DNA of 64,000 nt from Elmis aenea (lineage: Eukaryota > Arthropoda > Insecta > Coleoptera > Elmidae): NCBI GenBank assembly GCA_947652605.1, contig CANTFG010000087.1, positions 20,516 to 84,515 of the forward strand. Direction: 5' to 3'. The position numbers and the translations under genes were made by a program. The stretch's first letter is position 1; each line of letters starts with the position of its first letter. Shown piece after piece: positions 17,010-27,491 of the stretch. The notes under the pieces were generated by a model that made no database searches, was not told where the DNA came from, and was given only the letters and a program-made list of their open reading frames with translations.

Positions 17010-17150
17010 TGTAAGAGATAGTTTAGTTACTTTTAGTTAGTTAGTTGGCAGTATGGAGATTTGGCGCACAAGTGCTTTGTCATGCTTTGTGTCTGGACTT
17101 ACAATAAATACGTTTTGATATAATAAGTGTTTTATTATAAGATAATTTAT
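17010..17150 (+). repeat. Probable 3' LTR of the truncated gypsy element
   Basis: Begins TGTAAGAGATAG right after a purine-rich tract (AAGAGGAAGGA at about 16999), the expected place of a 3' LTR, and includes an AATAAA (17103). The right end is not resolved because LINE-derived sequence follows directly and no second LTR is available for comparison. Confidence 0.45.
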
Positions 17151-17154
17151 GTGA

Positions 17155-17921
17155 AAGACATAAATAATACAGCAACAAATCCAAGGCTTCTTGGAATATT
17201 ATAAATTCTAAAAGAAATCGACCACGGATTAAAACCAACATTTCTGCATCGGATTTTAATGAATACTTTGTTAACATCACCAAAGATGTACTCATAAACA
17301 ACCCACAGCCTAACATTCATGCAACAAGTTTGATGCAAAATGTTATAACTAACAATGTGTATTTCGCGCTATCAGAAGTTTCTTTCAACGAAGTACGGGA
17401 TGTCATTAATAATCTAAAAAATAGTAACAGTCTCGACTATTACGGTCTAAATAGCTGCATCATAAAACACACAAAAACATAATTTTACAACCTCCCACAA
17501 AACTTATCAATCTAGCCATTAAAGAAAATAAATTTCCCACTGCTTTTAAAATATCTAGAGTCGTTCCCATATACAAAAAAGACGACCCATCGAATATAAG
17601 TAACTATCGTCCTATTTCGATAATACCTACCTATATTTGGAAAAATCTTTGAAATCTGCATTAAAAATAGAGTCATGCAATACTTTGAAAACAATCATTT
17701 GTTCTGTGGAAACCAGTTTGGTTTTAGACAGAATAAATCTACAGTTCTAGCATTACAGAATTCGTAAAATACATAAACAACTGTCTAAATAATAACTTGT
17801 ATGCGAGTGCTCTTTTCTGCGACTTAACAAAAGCGTTCGATTGCGTTCCGCATGCATTCTATTAGAAAAATTGAAGTTTTACAACTTTAATTTCAACAGC
17901 ATTCTATTCTTTAAATCATAT
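17155..17921 (+). pseudogene. Jockey/CR1-like LINE reverse transcriptase fragment
   Basis: Conceptual translation in shifting frames gives NKSKASWNII, SDFNEYFVNITKDVL, the YRPISIIP box, FGKIFE, FGFRQNKSTVLALQN and a palm-type CDLTKAFDCVPH, the order of RT domains 0-4 in non-LTR retrotransposons. Multiple frameshifts and stops are present and the fragment ends at the TTAA flank of the piggyBac element; endonuclease and 3' end are missing. An old, 5' and 3' truncated copy. Confidence 0.65.
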
Positions 17922-18250
17922 TTAACCCTAGATTACGGGTCATTCGTAAATTTTACGACGCTTGTATGATTTCGTGATTTTTCGCCTACTTCCGGTTAAT
18001 GCACCGAACTGCCCATCAGAATACCTTCAGGGCTGGTATCCAGTAAGATAGTATGATACGTGGTAGTGCAAAATTCAGTTTCTAAAGTGATCTTTTGGTC
18101 CTTGAGTAGTAAATTTTACGAAAGTCCCGTATTTATGTTAGTTATTAATTTAAAGTGATATACATATAATTTTTCGTGGTTTTGAGACTCCTATATACTG
18201 AAATTTTAGGTAAAACATTTCTCTACCCTATTCGTATATGTATATACATA

Positions 18251-19154
18251 CAGGGTAGGATTCAAAAGTAATGAGCCTCATTTTATTCTGACGCGAGCGT
18301 ACCTCGCCGCGCGCTCCACTTGTCAGCGACGGTGATGGTGGGTGTTGGCATCACAACGCCACGGAGCAAAGTTACCTCCGAGCTTTAGGAGCGATAAGAT
18401 CAGCCTTGACGGAAACCCCTGTACGGTAGTGCGTTACACGGCGGAATGGAAAGTTCTTTAGAGCAACGGAACGCGATCAAGTTCTGCTTCCGGTTGGGCA
18501 AGTCTCCTTCCGAAACGTTCGCAATGCTTCAACAGGTGTTTGGGACTGAGAAAAACCGACAAAGCTCTGTGGCACGCACACCTCAAACTCACCGCGTCCC
18601 AAGAAAGCGCGGATGAGCAAATCCAAGACGAAGACCATGCCTTCTTCGAAGTGAAGGGATCGTCCACTACGAGTTTGTCCCGCCCGGACAAACCATGAAT
18701 GCTGTTACTACTTGGAAGTCCTGAAACGGCTGAAAAGAAGCGTCGCGCGCAAGCGAAGGGACATCAAGGACAGCTTCACCACGATAACGCGCCCAGCCAC
18801 ACCGCCTTCATCGTGAGCGTCTACCTGGCCCGGGTGAACGTTCCGGTGGTCCCCCAGCCTCCCTACAGTCCGGACGTGTCGCCTCCTGACTTCTTCTTGT
18901 TTCCGCGCTTAAAATCAGCGCTGAAAGGAAAACGCTTCGACTCGATCGAGGACATCCAAGCAAATGTCAAGGCAGCCCTTGCAGCCATACCGGAACAGGC
19001 CTACGTGGACGCCTTCGAGTCATGGAAAAGCCGCCTACAAAAGTGTATTGATGCAGGAGGTGCCTATTTTGAATTATTATATATTAGTTGTACCGATTTG
19101 CTCAATAAATTTGTTTTTTTGAACAAAGGCTCATTACTTTTGAATCCTACCCTG
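18251..19154 (+). mobile_element. Internally deleted mariner nested in piggyBac
   Basis: Perfect 27 bp terminal inverted repeats beginning CAGGGTAGGATTCAAAAGTA, flanked by TA on both sides (18249-18250 and 19155-19156). At 904 bp it is shorter than a full mariner (about 1.3 kb), and its GC-rich coding region stands out from the AT-rich host DNA. It sits 41 bp upstream of the piggyBac transposase start. Confidence 0.85.
18446..19080 (+). pseudogene. Mariner transposase remnant
   Basis: The N-terminal HTH start (MESSLEQRNAIKFCFRLGKS) is present, then the frame is broken by a stop and a deletion of the middle, including the first catalytic Asp. The C-terminal part retains HHDNAPSHTA with the second Asp, PPYSPDVSPPDFFLFPRLK with the third Asp of the DD34D triad, and FESWKSRLQKCIDAGGAYFE. 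At least two further frameshifts lie around 18699-18780. The final frame has no stop before the terminal repeat and reads out of the element. Confidence 0.8.
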
Positions 19155-19194
19155 TATATGTTATATTATATTTGCAAAAGAATTTTTTAGGAAG

Positions 19195-20060
19195 ATGTCA
19201 ACTCGGAAGTTTTTAACCCAAAAAGAACTGGTGGAGGTGGCAGCACGTATTATGAATGGGGAAGAGAGTGACGCAGAGCCGTTTGAAGACAGTGGCAGTG
19301 AATGGGAAGAGGACAATTTGGAAGTTGAATCAATTGGCTCCGACTCCGAAATTGATAAAGACGATGATTCTGTTCTTTATTCCATTCAACAAAGTCCTGT
19401 TCAAACTGAAGAAGTAATGGAATATAGTTTAGATGAGGACGATATTCCTTTATCAGAACTACGTACATGTTCAAAACACATAATAACCTTCGACAAAAAA
19501 AAGCGTGAAAGGCAAGAATGGCCATAAATGGTCAACAGAGTTACCGCAGAAATCCAAAAGAACGGCAGCTAGGAATATTATCCATTTTATATCGGGCTCT
19601 AAAGGGGAAGCAAAAAACTGTTCTACTCTGGATGATTATTTTTTGCATTTTTTTTTTCGACAATATATTTGACATTATTCTGCAACAAACAAATGTAGAA
19701 ATTGGCATACAGGCTCAAAAATACCATGGACATCAAAATGTTTCCAAAACGACCAAAGACGAACTGAAAGCTATGTTTGGTATTTTAATCCTTTCTGCCG
19801 CTAAAAAGGATAATCATTTGTCAGTAAAACTTATGTTTGATAGCACTATTTCCGGCACCATTTATAGATCATGTATGAATTATGATCATTTTGCATTTCT
19901 ACTGAACTGTCTTAGATTCGATGCAAAGGAAACTAGACAGGAGAGAAAAGTAAATGATCCTTTTACACACATTCGAGAGATTTGGGACATTTTTATTGAA
20001 ACCTGTAGATCTCAGTTTATGCAGTTATTGAGTTACGAGGATAATCAATTTTCGTGTCTG
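19195..20060 (+). pseudogene. piggyBac transposase, N-terminal half, frameshifted
   Basis: The first frame (19195-19527) gives the acidic N-terminus typical of piggyBac transposases (SDAEPFEDSGSEWEED). A second frame (19518-20078), partly out of register at first, gives the DDE_Tnp_1_7-like core start (TKDELKAMFGILILSAA, then HFAFLLNCLRFDA and IREIWDIFIETCR). The catalytic aspartates of the second half are missing. At least two frameshifts occur between 19490 and 19700. The element is dead. Confidence 0.7.
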
Positions 20061-20074
20061 TTCCCGCGTCGAAT

Positions 20075-20625
20075 GTAAAACCTCGGATCTACATTGAAAT
20101 AAATTGTCATGCGCACCGAATAAGTGTTAAAAGCTCGTATCTAAAATTAATTATAACTAAAACATAAAACCTCGTATCTCAAAAAAAACGGCTTAACTGG
20201 AAACAACGTGTTACTGTTACTGCCCAAATTAAAGTGTTAAAAGTAGTGTTTACTAAAAACAACAAAGACTGGTATGTATTATTTTAAATTTCTTAAATAT
20301 AGTGACTTTCGTAAAATTTCTTAAAATGTTGATGTAAATTGCGTATAATGTGCATAAAAATTTAAGGTTATGTCGTTTTTTATTGATAAGTGTGATTTTA
20401 GGAACACATTTTTAATAAAATTTGTTTAATATCAGTCATATCAACTGCTAATTTCATTTTTAGACAAAATTAAAACATACTTTATAAATTTTCTTAAATA
20501 ATATTCGAGATAATAGTTTTTGTAATTTACACATTTTTATAACATTTTTACGAAACGGGCGTGTTACGAGGTTTTGGGATTATAGAACTGTTTCCTATTT
20601 TTGCTTTTAGACATCCCGAGGTGCA
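20075..20625. other. Leader region with repeated AAACCTCGTATCT motif
   Basis: The phrase AAAACCTCGGATCT/AAAACCTCGTATCT occurs at about 20078 and 20168, with AAAAGCTCGTATCT at 20127 and an inverted ACGAGGTTTTGGG at 20566. A 3' splice-like TTTTTGCTTTTAG precedes the coding sequence at 20611. It may be the 5' end of the element or gene that follows; no boundaries or target duplication were found. Confidence 0.35.
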
Positions 20626-22361
20626 TTGATTTTACAAATGGCTATCAAAGCAAATGCAGATAATGAGCCAATAAGATCTAGCCCAGTTAATTCACAGTTT
20701 AATGTAATCGAAATACACCAACCTGAAATTAATGTCACAGAAAACGATGTACTTGATAAGGAAGTGAACTTAGAAAATAATAATCTAAGACAGTTTAGTG
20801 GCATACCTGTTTCTATTCCACAACCAGAAATACCTCTAGAGTGCATTTCAAATACAGAACTTATTTTTCATAAAAACACTAGTAAAGAAACCGGTTTAAA
20901 AAATGCTTTACAACAGCAAGCCGATGTTCCATCAACTGGTAGGGAAAATTTTGTATCAGACATATCAGAGGCAGCTGGATTACTCAATGACGAAGAAGAT
21001 AGTCGCTACTGTTTATTCGATTTAGAGGATGACCCATATCAAGATTCCGGTTCAAGCTACTGTCCAAGTCCAAGCCACTGTTCAAGTCCAAGCTACTCTC
21101 CAAGTCCAAGCTACTGTTTAAGTCCAAGCTTAAAGCCTGATAAAAAAAGAGCAAAGAAAGGAGAAGGAACCCCCAGTAATTGGGAAAAGAACAGGGCCAA
21201 AACACTAAGAATGGAGGGAAAAGAATATAAAACCAAAAAAAGAGAAAAAAATGGATCAAAATATAAAGTGATTACAAAGGGCTCTAGAAAAATTGGAGAA
21301 CAGTGTAACTCAAAAAAATGTACAAATTCTAAAGATAAAAGACAGTGCAACAAAATAACTAATGATCAGAGACAGGAAATATTCGATAGATTTTGGTCAA
21401 AAATGGATTGGAAACAAGGGAAAACTTATGTTGCTGCTTTAGTTAATAAAGGTCCGAGGGTCCAAAAAACAACCAAAAAGAAGTCTCGTAGAGAAGTTTC
21501 ATTGTTTTACCACCTAAAGGTCAACGATGTCTTATTGCCTGTATGCAAACGAATGTTCCTTTCAACATTGGCTTTGGGAGAATGGACAGTTCTTAATTGG
21601 GTCAAAAATAGTCATAACTCTGGTATCGTTTCACAAACTTCTTCGTTTCCAAATAAGAAAAAGGCAATTAATGGACAAAAGCGGTCTGCAATAAAATTAT
21701 TCCTTGAAAGGTTGCCTAAGTTACCCTCTCACTATTGTCGGGCTTCGACAAGTAAATTGTACTTAGAAAATTTATTTAGATCATACAGTGAAGTCTATGA
21801 GCTGTATCAAAAGGAAGTTGACAAAGAACTCATCTGCAGCAAGCCAGTTTTTTTTTGTCAGAAATGAGAACCCTCAACATTGACATATTTCAACCACGCA
21901 AGGACCAGTGTGATCTGTGCTTCAGCTTTAATCAAGGCAACGTTCCTGCTGAAGAGTACCAAAAACACACAATTGAAAAAGATAGGGCAAGGAACGAAAA
22001 ATCTTTGGACAAAGTAAAAGCTGTAGCGGGTGAGGTATGTGCATACACCATCGATGTACAAGCAGTTCAGCTAGTTCCTAGCCTAGACGCTGGAATGATA
22101 TATTTCAAACAAAAATTAGCTTGCCACAATTTTACAGTTTACAATTTAGCCAATAATAAAGTCATTTGCTATGTATGGCACGAAGGCGAAGGTGGCTTTG
22201 AAGCAAATTGTTTTGCTTCTTGTTTAATTGACTTCCTAAAGTATGAAGTCAGAGAGGAAGACGTAAATAAAACAAAGATATTTTACAGCGACGGCTGCTG
22301 TGCCCAAAAAAGGACAGACGACTTCAATTCCAATATTAAACTTGCTTGTCAAAATTTTTAG
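20626..22361 (+). pseudogene. DUF7869-like element-encoded protein, frameshifted and truncated
   Basis: Two frames join at a T homopolymer near 21850. The first (20626-21867, 413 codons) has a serine/proline/tyrosine repeat (CPSPSHCSSPSYSPSPSYC), a basic stretch and a domain ending at YSEVYELYQKE. The second (21855-22361) starts with the zinc-type FQPRKDQCDLCFSFNQGN, then CAYTIDVQAVQL, ACHNFTVYNLANN and IFYSDGCCAQKR. These features resemble the insect protein family annotated DUF7869, usually element-derived with an RNase H-like DDE fold. The frame ends soon after YSDGCC, so the C-terminal part is missing. Family assignment is from memory. Confidence 0.55.
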
Positions 22362-23257
22362 CTTTTTTTGTTTGAAAATCATATGTGCACCCCCAAAATA
22401 TTAACTCACGCGCCGCCACTGATAGATATACATATTTGTGTACCTTTGCCAAAAATATATTCTTGTAACTTCAATATTTTTTTTTTAAATACATGTTCAA
22501 ACAAATATTTCGCCCACTCAATGTGATTGTTTACATGATAACATTTTTGTCAATTTGAGGTTTAAGTATGGCACACAAAATTATTAAATTTGAGCTTTTT
22601 ACTGATGGTGAACTGTTAAATTGCCTCTTTTCATTATTCTTCCATAACTCCACTTCAGCTACATTTATTTTAAATTACATAATAATTTTCTTTTACGACA
22701 CTCTGGGTATAGTATTTTAAGTATGTAATTTAAATAGTCACATCTCTGTTATCACAATAAAATAACACAAATTAATATCTACTAACTTGATCAATAAACA
22801 CCCATTTGTTTTTGTTAATTACCCATAAATGATCATTAAAACAGCAATAACTCGAGAAATATTAATTTTAGACATAATACACCCTCATTATTTTTTAAAG
22901 ACAATCAAATTATCTTAACGAAAATGTAAAAAAATACAATGCATTCTAATTAAAAATAATCTACTTATTCGTGTTTAAAATTCAGCTACATGGACCGATA
23001 AAAACAAACACCCTGTGTATTATTGATAAAGTTTAATTGTTTAGAAGGTACTATAAGAGTATTTTTAGCAAAACTACCAAATAATTTTACATTGCCTTTG
23101 TTAAATTGCTAAGTATGAATATTTTGTTAAAGATCGGTAACCGTCAATATTTTCGGAAAAAAAACGTAAATAACTCAAAAACTTGATTTTATGTGCATAA
23201 AACCTTTTGCATTTTTTAAAGAAAATTAAATTTAGAATCTAGATAATAAAAACTATA
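22362..23257. other. AT-rich unassigned stretch
   Basis: About 900 bp without a gene. A CACCCTGTG at about 23010-23018 could be the end of another CAGGGTG-type MITE, but no matching left end was found. Confidence 0.4.
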
Positions 23258-23440
23258 CAGGGTGTTGCATTTAAAATAAAAAAGCTACACATCGGTGCGC
23301 AGACACCAAATACTCTATAGTTGAAAATAATTTTAGAATATGTATCCTATGATCTCCAACAAATTGTGTCCTGAAACTTTTTTTCTATTTTAAATAATAA
23401 AACAACTATGAAAGAAATACGCACTAGGTGGACACCTTGT
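23258..23440. mobile_element. Small TA-flanked MITE
   Basis: Begins CAGGGTGTTGC after TA and ends GGACACCTTG before TA (183 bp). The ends match as short inverted repeats with one mismatch in the first eight bases. Superfamily Tc1/mariner-like by target site only. Confidence 0.4.
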
Positions 23441-23636
23441 ATAGTCTGTTCTACAAAATTACTAAGAGTACATATACAGTCCGTTCTACAAAATGGGCCC
23501 AAGACTATAGCGACTTCAATTGTGATTTAACCATCAAAAAATCATATATATTATTAAATGGGACAGTCTTACTCTTAGCTACAACTTGGCGAAAAAAATT
23601 GTTTTAAACACCTTCATTTATTTGTTGTGACGTCAC

Positions 23637-23911
23637 CAGGGTTGCCACGCGTCCTACTTTCGGTAGGACAGTCCTACAATTACGATAGATGTCCTACGTC
23701 CTACACGCAAGCGTAATTGTCCTACATTGTACATGGCGATAATTTTTAAACTAATACAGTAGTATTTTCTTGTTTTGCTCTTCGCAACAAAATGACCCAT
23801 GCGAGGTATTTTTATTTTTTGCTCTGCACAACAAAATGACCCATGCGACGTTTTTTTTTTTTACTTTACAAAAATGTCCTACATTGAGCATCTCAACATG
23901 TGGCAACCCTA
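23637..23911. mobile_element. hAT-type MITE with perfect 8 bp duplication
   Basis: 275 bp element with ends CAGGGTTGCCAC and GTGGCAACCCTA, flanked on both sides by GACGTCAC (23629-23636 and 23912-23919), the 8 bp duplication typical of hAT transposons. Inside, CAACAAAATGACCCATGCGA occurs twice (about 23787 and 23829). No coding capacity. Confidence 0.8.
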
Positions 23912-24008
23912 GACGTCACCGACATTTTTTAAATTGGTTGTTTAATTTTTTTGGTGTATGCTTGTAGAGCATTTTCAGTACTTTTCAACGGTCTAGACTT
24001 TTAGTAGG

Positions 24009-24412
24009 GTTATACCCTTGACTATAATACCTTTATAGACAGCCCATCCAATGCTTATATTGGCCACCCAAAACAGGTCAGGAAATGGAAACGTAACGAA
24101 TTAGTTTTGGAAACCACCGTTATTTCAGTGAGGTCGTCCCGATCGAACTACTCATATGTAGATATATGTAGATAAGATTCGTTTCTCAACTAACAATAAT
24201 TTATCGTTGATTGTGAAGTAAGCCAATGTAATAGTATAGCGGTGGGTCTATTACAATTAATAGATTAGATTCAAGATTTTGTTTATTTAGCAGCTACATC
24301 GGAGCGCATTCAGCAAATAACTTCATACAGTGAAATTACATTGATAAATCGGCATTATTGATATTTATTATTCCAATAATACAAATATAGCGTATTATAG
24401 TCAAGGATATTA
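24009..24412. mobile_element. Candidate MITE with CCTTGACTATAATAC ends
   Basis: CCTTGACTATAATAC at about 24015-24029 is repeated exactly in inverse at about 24392-24406, and the match extends outward with two mismatches. The interior is AT-rich and non-coding. Target duplication is not clear, so the limits are approximate. Confidence 0.45.
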
Positions 24413-24417
24413 CAATA

Positions 24418-25040
24418 CAGGGTGTGTATAAATTGGCGGAAGCGCTACACGTGACGATGTTCTTCGTAAAATTCTAAGTCGAAAATCTTGATACAAAAAT
24501 GTTGTACCATGCTTCCTATGGCATCAGGAACCATTTAAAGAAAAAAAAATTGGCAACATTGCATACATTGATTTGCGTTTGAACATTTTTTTATCAGCAA
24601 TTTTTACTTAGGTATTTACAATTTTGTTCGAACTGAAAGCCTTCAGTTCGTAAACATAGCTGCAAACTTTTGGGTATCGTAAAACACAAACTAGAAATTA
24701 TTACGAGAAAAACAGAGATGACAGCTAATGACAATGTTGCCATATGTATTATTTTCATTCAACTCAGTGATTTACATATTTTCAACACCAATTTTTAAAA
24801 GGAAGAACACAATATCTAGGAAAAACTACTATTCGAAATTTATTTTTATTCCAAATTGCAGCTTTTTCATTTTCAAGTATTAAATAATAACGCTTATTAA
24901 AGGACTAAATGTCAAAACTTTGAGGACCTCTTGCAGGCACAGCAAGCATGGTACAACATTTTCGTATTAAGATTTTCGACTTAGAATTTTACGAAGAACA
25001 TCGCCACGTGTAGCGCTTCCGCCAATTTTTACACACCCTG
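24418..25040. mobile_element. Foldback-type mariner MITE
   Basis: Begins CAGGGTGTGTATAAATTGGC and ends with its inverse; the arms match over about 100 bp (24418-24517 and 24942-25040) with a handful of changes. TA flanks at 24416-24417 and 25041-25042. No ORF. Confidence 0.75.
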
Positions 25041-25042
25041 TA

Positions 25043-25708
25043 TAGTAAAATGTCTTCGCAAAGTGGAAATAAGTGTAGTTATATCAATTGTGGCCTCAGT
25101 GGAAGATAACATCCAGGTTTAAGAAAATTTCGATTTCCTACATCTGACAAAGATCGTTGTCAACAATGGATTAACAATTCTGGTAAAAAAGCCTTTTTTT
25201 ATAGCTACCTATTCCTAATATAAAAATATTCAGTAGATAAGATCCGTAAGTAAGCATTTTTTCGAAAATCCAAGTTTTAACTACAAAGGAAAATACCGCC
25301 GCATAAATAAAAAAGCTACAGCTTATAAAATTTTCCACCAACGTTATGCAACTTTGAGTTGATCGAAAATTCATTAGCGCCAACTATGTAAGGGGCATAG
25401 TTTATACTTTGATAAAATAGTTCAAAAAACTTGAAGACATACGTAACTCAAAAATTCAGGTTTTAATCAGGGAATGAAAACGGAACGAAAACGTAAACGA
25501 AATAACGTAATTAACCAATATTTATACATGAACCAAAACGGAGACGAAAGCTTAATTTTGAAAAAGATAGAAAACGAAATAAATAATTTCTGTTACCGGT
25601 TTTAACCGATTATATCACTATTTAAATTTTATTCATTAAACACAAATGGTGATTTACCGTATTACCTAGTTCTACTATTTTGGCTGTTACTGAAAAACTT
25701 TTACTACA
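25043..25708. other. AT-rich unassigned stretch
   Basis: No supported gene or repeat between the MITE and the outer gypsy element. A short phrase with CysAsn-type coding (TGTAGTTATATCAATTGTGG, about 25074) resembles a THAP-finger start but is too short to call. Confidence 0.3.
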
Positions 25709-25954
25709 TGTAAAGGTTGCTATAGTGCTACCTTTCGTATGACACAACCTATGTAATCTAGAAGTGTTGTGTCACCTTATTTTTTTATTTACACTGTGTG
25801 TTTTGTGTATCTATAGTTATGTGTTATTTTGACTTACTTCTGAAAGGACGTGTAATTTAATTCTTTTATAGGTAATATCTATATTTACCTATTATCTATT
25901 TGTGTTAATGATGTTTTACCTTTTATAGAATAAAATCAGTTAAACCATCTTACA
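25709..25954 (+). repeat. 5' LTR of outer gypsy element
   Basis: 246 bp, starts TGTAAAGGTTGCTATAGTGC and ends CATCTTACA. Contains an AATAAA near its right end. The gag ATG lies only 15 bases downstream and no canonical TGG-starting primer site follows. Confidence 0.85.
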
Positions 25955-25969
25955 AATTAAATTACAACG

Positions 25970-26896
25970 ATGACAACTAGTAAGGCCCAGCTTTATGTTC
26001 GAGTGATCAAGAAAGCTGAGAAAGATTTTGTGATCCAGTGTATTTCTATTGATAAGAAGATTTGGTATGTAATACCAGAAGATTTTAGAGACTTGCAGTT
26101 TCATCCTGTTTTATTAAACAAGAAACCAATTCAAAATTCAATGGCTGTTATTAAAAATGTTAATGGATTTAGAACGATAGCTATAAAGATCGATGATGAG
26201 GTTGCGCAAGAATATTTCGACGAAGAGGATAATGTTTGTTTTAAAGAATATCCTTTAGAAGAATGTGTTTTTGTGTCGGGTCCTCAATCTATAGAACCTC
26301 CACAACTAGAATTAGAAGATCGAATTAGACAATTAGAGCACCAGTTAAAATTAAATTCAGCCAAAGAAGAAATAAAACTTCATCACATCGAGAAAAATTT
26401 TGTTCTAGACCAATTTGAAAGGAGACAATATGATCCTACAGAATGGCTACGTAGATTTGAAGGCGAATGTAATCGATTCCAGATAATTTCTGATACTATC
26501 AAAATTCAGGCTTTGTGTTTTTTTGTTTCTGGGTCGGTTAAAGACTGGTATGAAACTAATTTGACAAAGATTGGTCTAACTGCTCCTTGGGCAGTTTGGA
26601 AGTGTTCATTTCTTAATGTTTTTGTTGATAAAGGTTGGACTATTGTTAGGAAAGCTTTTAACTACAAATATTTGGGAGGATCCTTAATCGATTATGCGCT
26701 TGCAAAAGAGAAACTATGTCTTGAAATGGAACCTAAATGCACTACTTTATCCTGTATTAATCAGATAGTATTTGGTTTACCATATGAAGCTCAAGAAGCA
26801 CTTGATACGGAAGAGATTACTACAATCGATAAACTATATACAGAACTCCGAAAATTGGAAGACGCATTTACTAGAAAGAAGAAAGGAAAGCCATAG
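25970..26896 (+). CDS. Gag of outer gypsy element
   Basis: A 308-codon frame. The N-terminal third resembles no catalytic domain; a helical linker with ELEDRIRQLEHQLKLNS lies at about residues 105-125, followed by the capsid-type segment common to insect gypsy Gag (YDPTEWLRRFEGEC, CFFVSGSVKDWYE, LTAPWAVWKCSF). The frame stops in a lysine-rich stretch; the zinc-knuckle segment continues in another frame immediately after (26772-27116). This is either a frameshift mutation or a programmed shift; no clear slip site was identified. Confidence 0.7.
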   Translation: MTTSKAQLYVRVIKKAEKDFVIQCISIDKKIWYVIPEDFRDLQFHPVLLNKKPIQNSMAVIKNVNGFRTIAIKIDDEVAQEYFDEEDNVCFKEYPLEECVFVSGPQSIEPPQLELEDRIRQLEHQLKLNSAKEEIKLHHIEKNFVLDQFERRQYDPTEWLRRFEGECNRFQIISDTIKIQALCFFVSGSVKDWYETNLTKIGLTAPWAVWKCSFLNVFVDKGWTIVRKAFNYKYLGGSLIDYALAKEKLCLEMEPKCTTLSCINQIVFGLPYEAQEALDTEEITTIDKLYTELRKLEDAFTRKKKGKP

Positions 26897-27210
26897 AAAG
26901 TCGGTTCCAAATCCTATTCGGAAGAACGAGCCTCAACGAAAAACGTGTTCGATTTGTGCTTCCCTAGGTTTTCCAAATCGTTACCATCCAGTAGCTGACT
27001 GTTTTAACAAGAGTTCGGTCACTGAGAAACCAAGATCGAATATGACCGAACATTCTACAATTCTAAACGATATGGAGATAATGAAGATCGATGTTGATAA
27101 CAAGAATTTAAACTGATAAGCCGGGCGAAATTAAATCCGTTGATAAAATTAAACGTAGTTGTTAATGACAATTTAAAAATTAAGGCTCTTTATGACTGCG
27201 GCTCTAATGT
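26897..27210 (+). pseudogene. Gag zinc knuckle and start of protease, outer gypsy
   Basis: In the frame of 26772-27116 a nucleocapsid-like C-x2-C-x9-H-x4-C finger is present (CSICASLGF..YHPVADC). Further on, another frame yields a hydrophobic strand leading to the aspartic protease active site (YDCGSN), where the normal DS/TG is DCG. The frame is cut there by the 5' LTR of the inner element at 27211. Confidence 0.6.
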
Positions 27211-27344
27211 TGTAGCAGTGGTGGCCTAGCCACACAGAAGATCAACGTTCGTCATTACCTTATCAGCGCAGCTCATACACTGTAAACTATATCATTGTTA
27301 CTGTAAGTATGTTTATTAATAAATACTTTAATACAATTACAACA
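27211..27344 (+). repeat. 5' LTR of inner gypsy element
   Basis: 134 bp, identical to the 3' copy except at one base (AAGTAT versus AACTAT near 27306). Followed at 27345 by the primer binding site TGGCGCAGTCG. Confidence 0.85.
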
Positions 27345-27491
27345 TGGCGCAGTCGTTTTTAAAGTAAATAGTGGAATAATTGTATTCGAACGAAACAGTA
27401 GCAACAAGATTAAGGTTAGTAACGCGTGTTAGAAAATTGTGGCTAACACGTGGTAACATAAGTAAGGTTAGAAACAGGGTGATTTAAAAAA

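Larger units (their letters stand above)
17926..20070 (+). mobile_element. piggyBac element, right end not found
   Basis: The left end CCCTAGATTACGGGTCATTC directly follows TTAA (17922-17925), the signature of piggyBac target sites and ends. A piggyBac-type transposase remnant starts at 19195. A 904 bp mariner element lies between the two. A palindromic CGTAAATTTTACG lies near the end (17943-17955), with a partial second copy at about 18112. No matching right end with TTAA was found before the next element. Confidence 0.6.

Noticed and set aside
20290..20320. GACTTTCGTAAAATTT as the right subterminal repeat of piggyBac
   Set aside because: It is the inverse of a phrase at 18113-18130, but no TTAA-flanked end follows, so the match may be chance.
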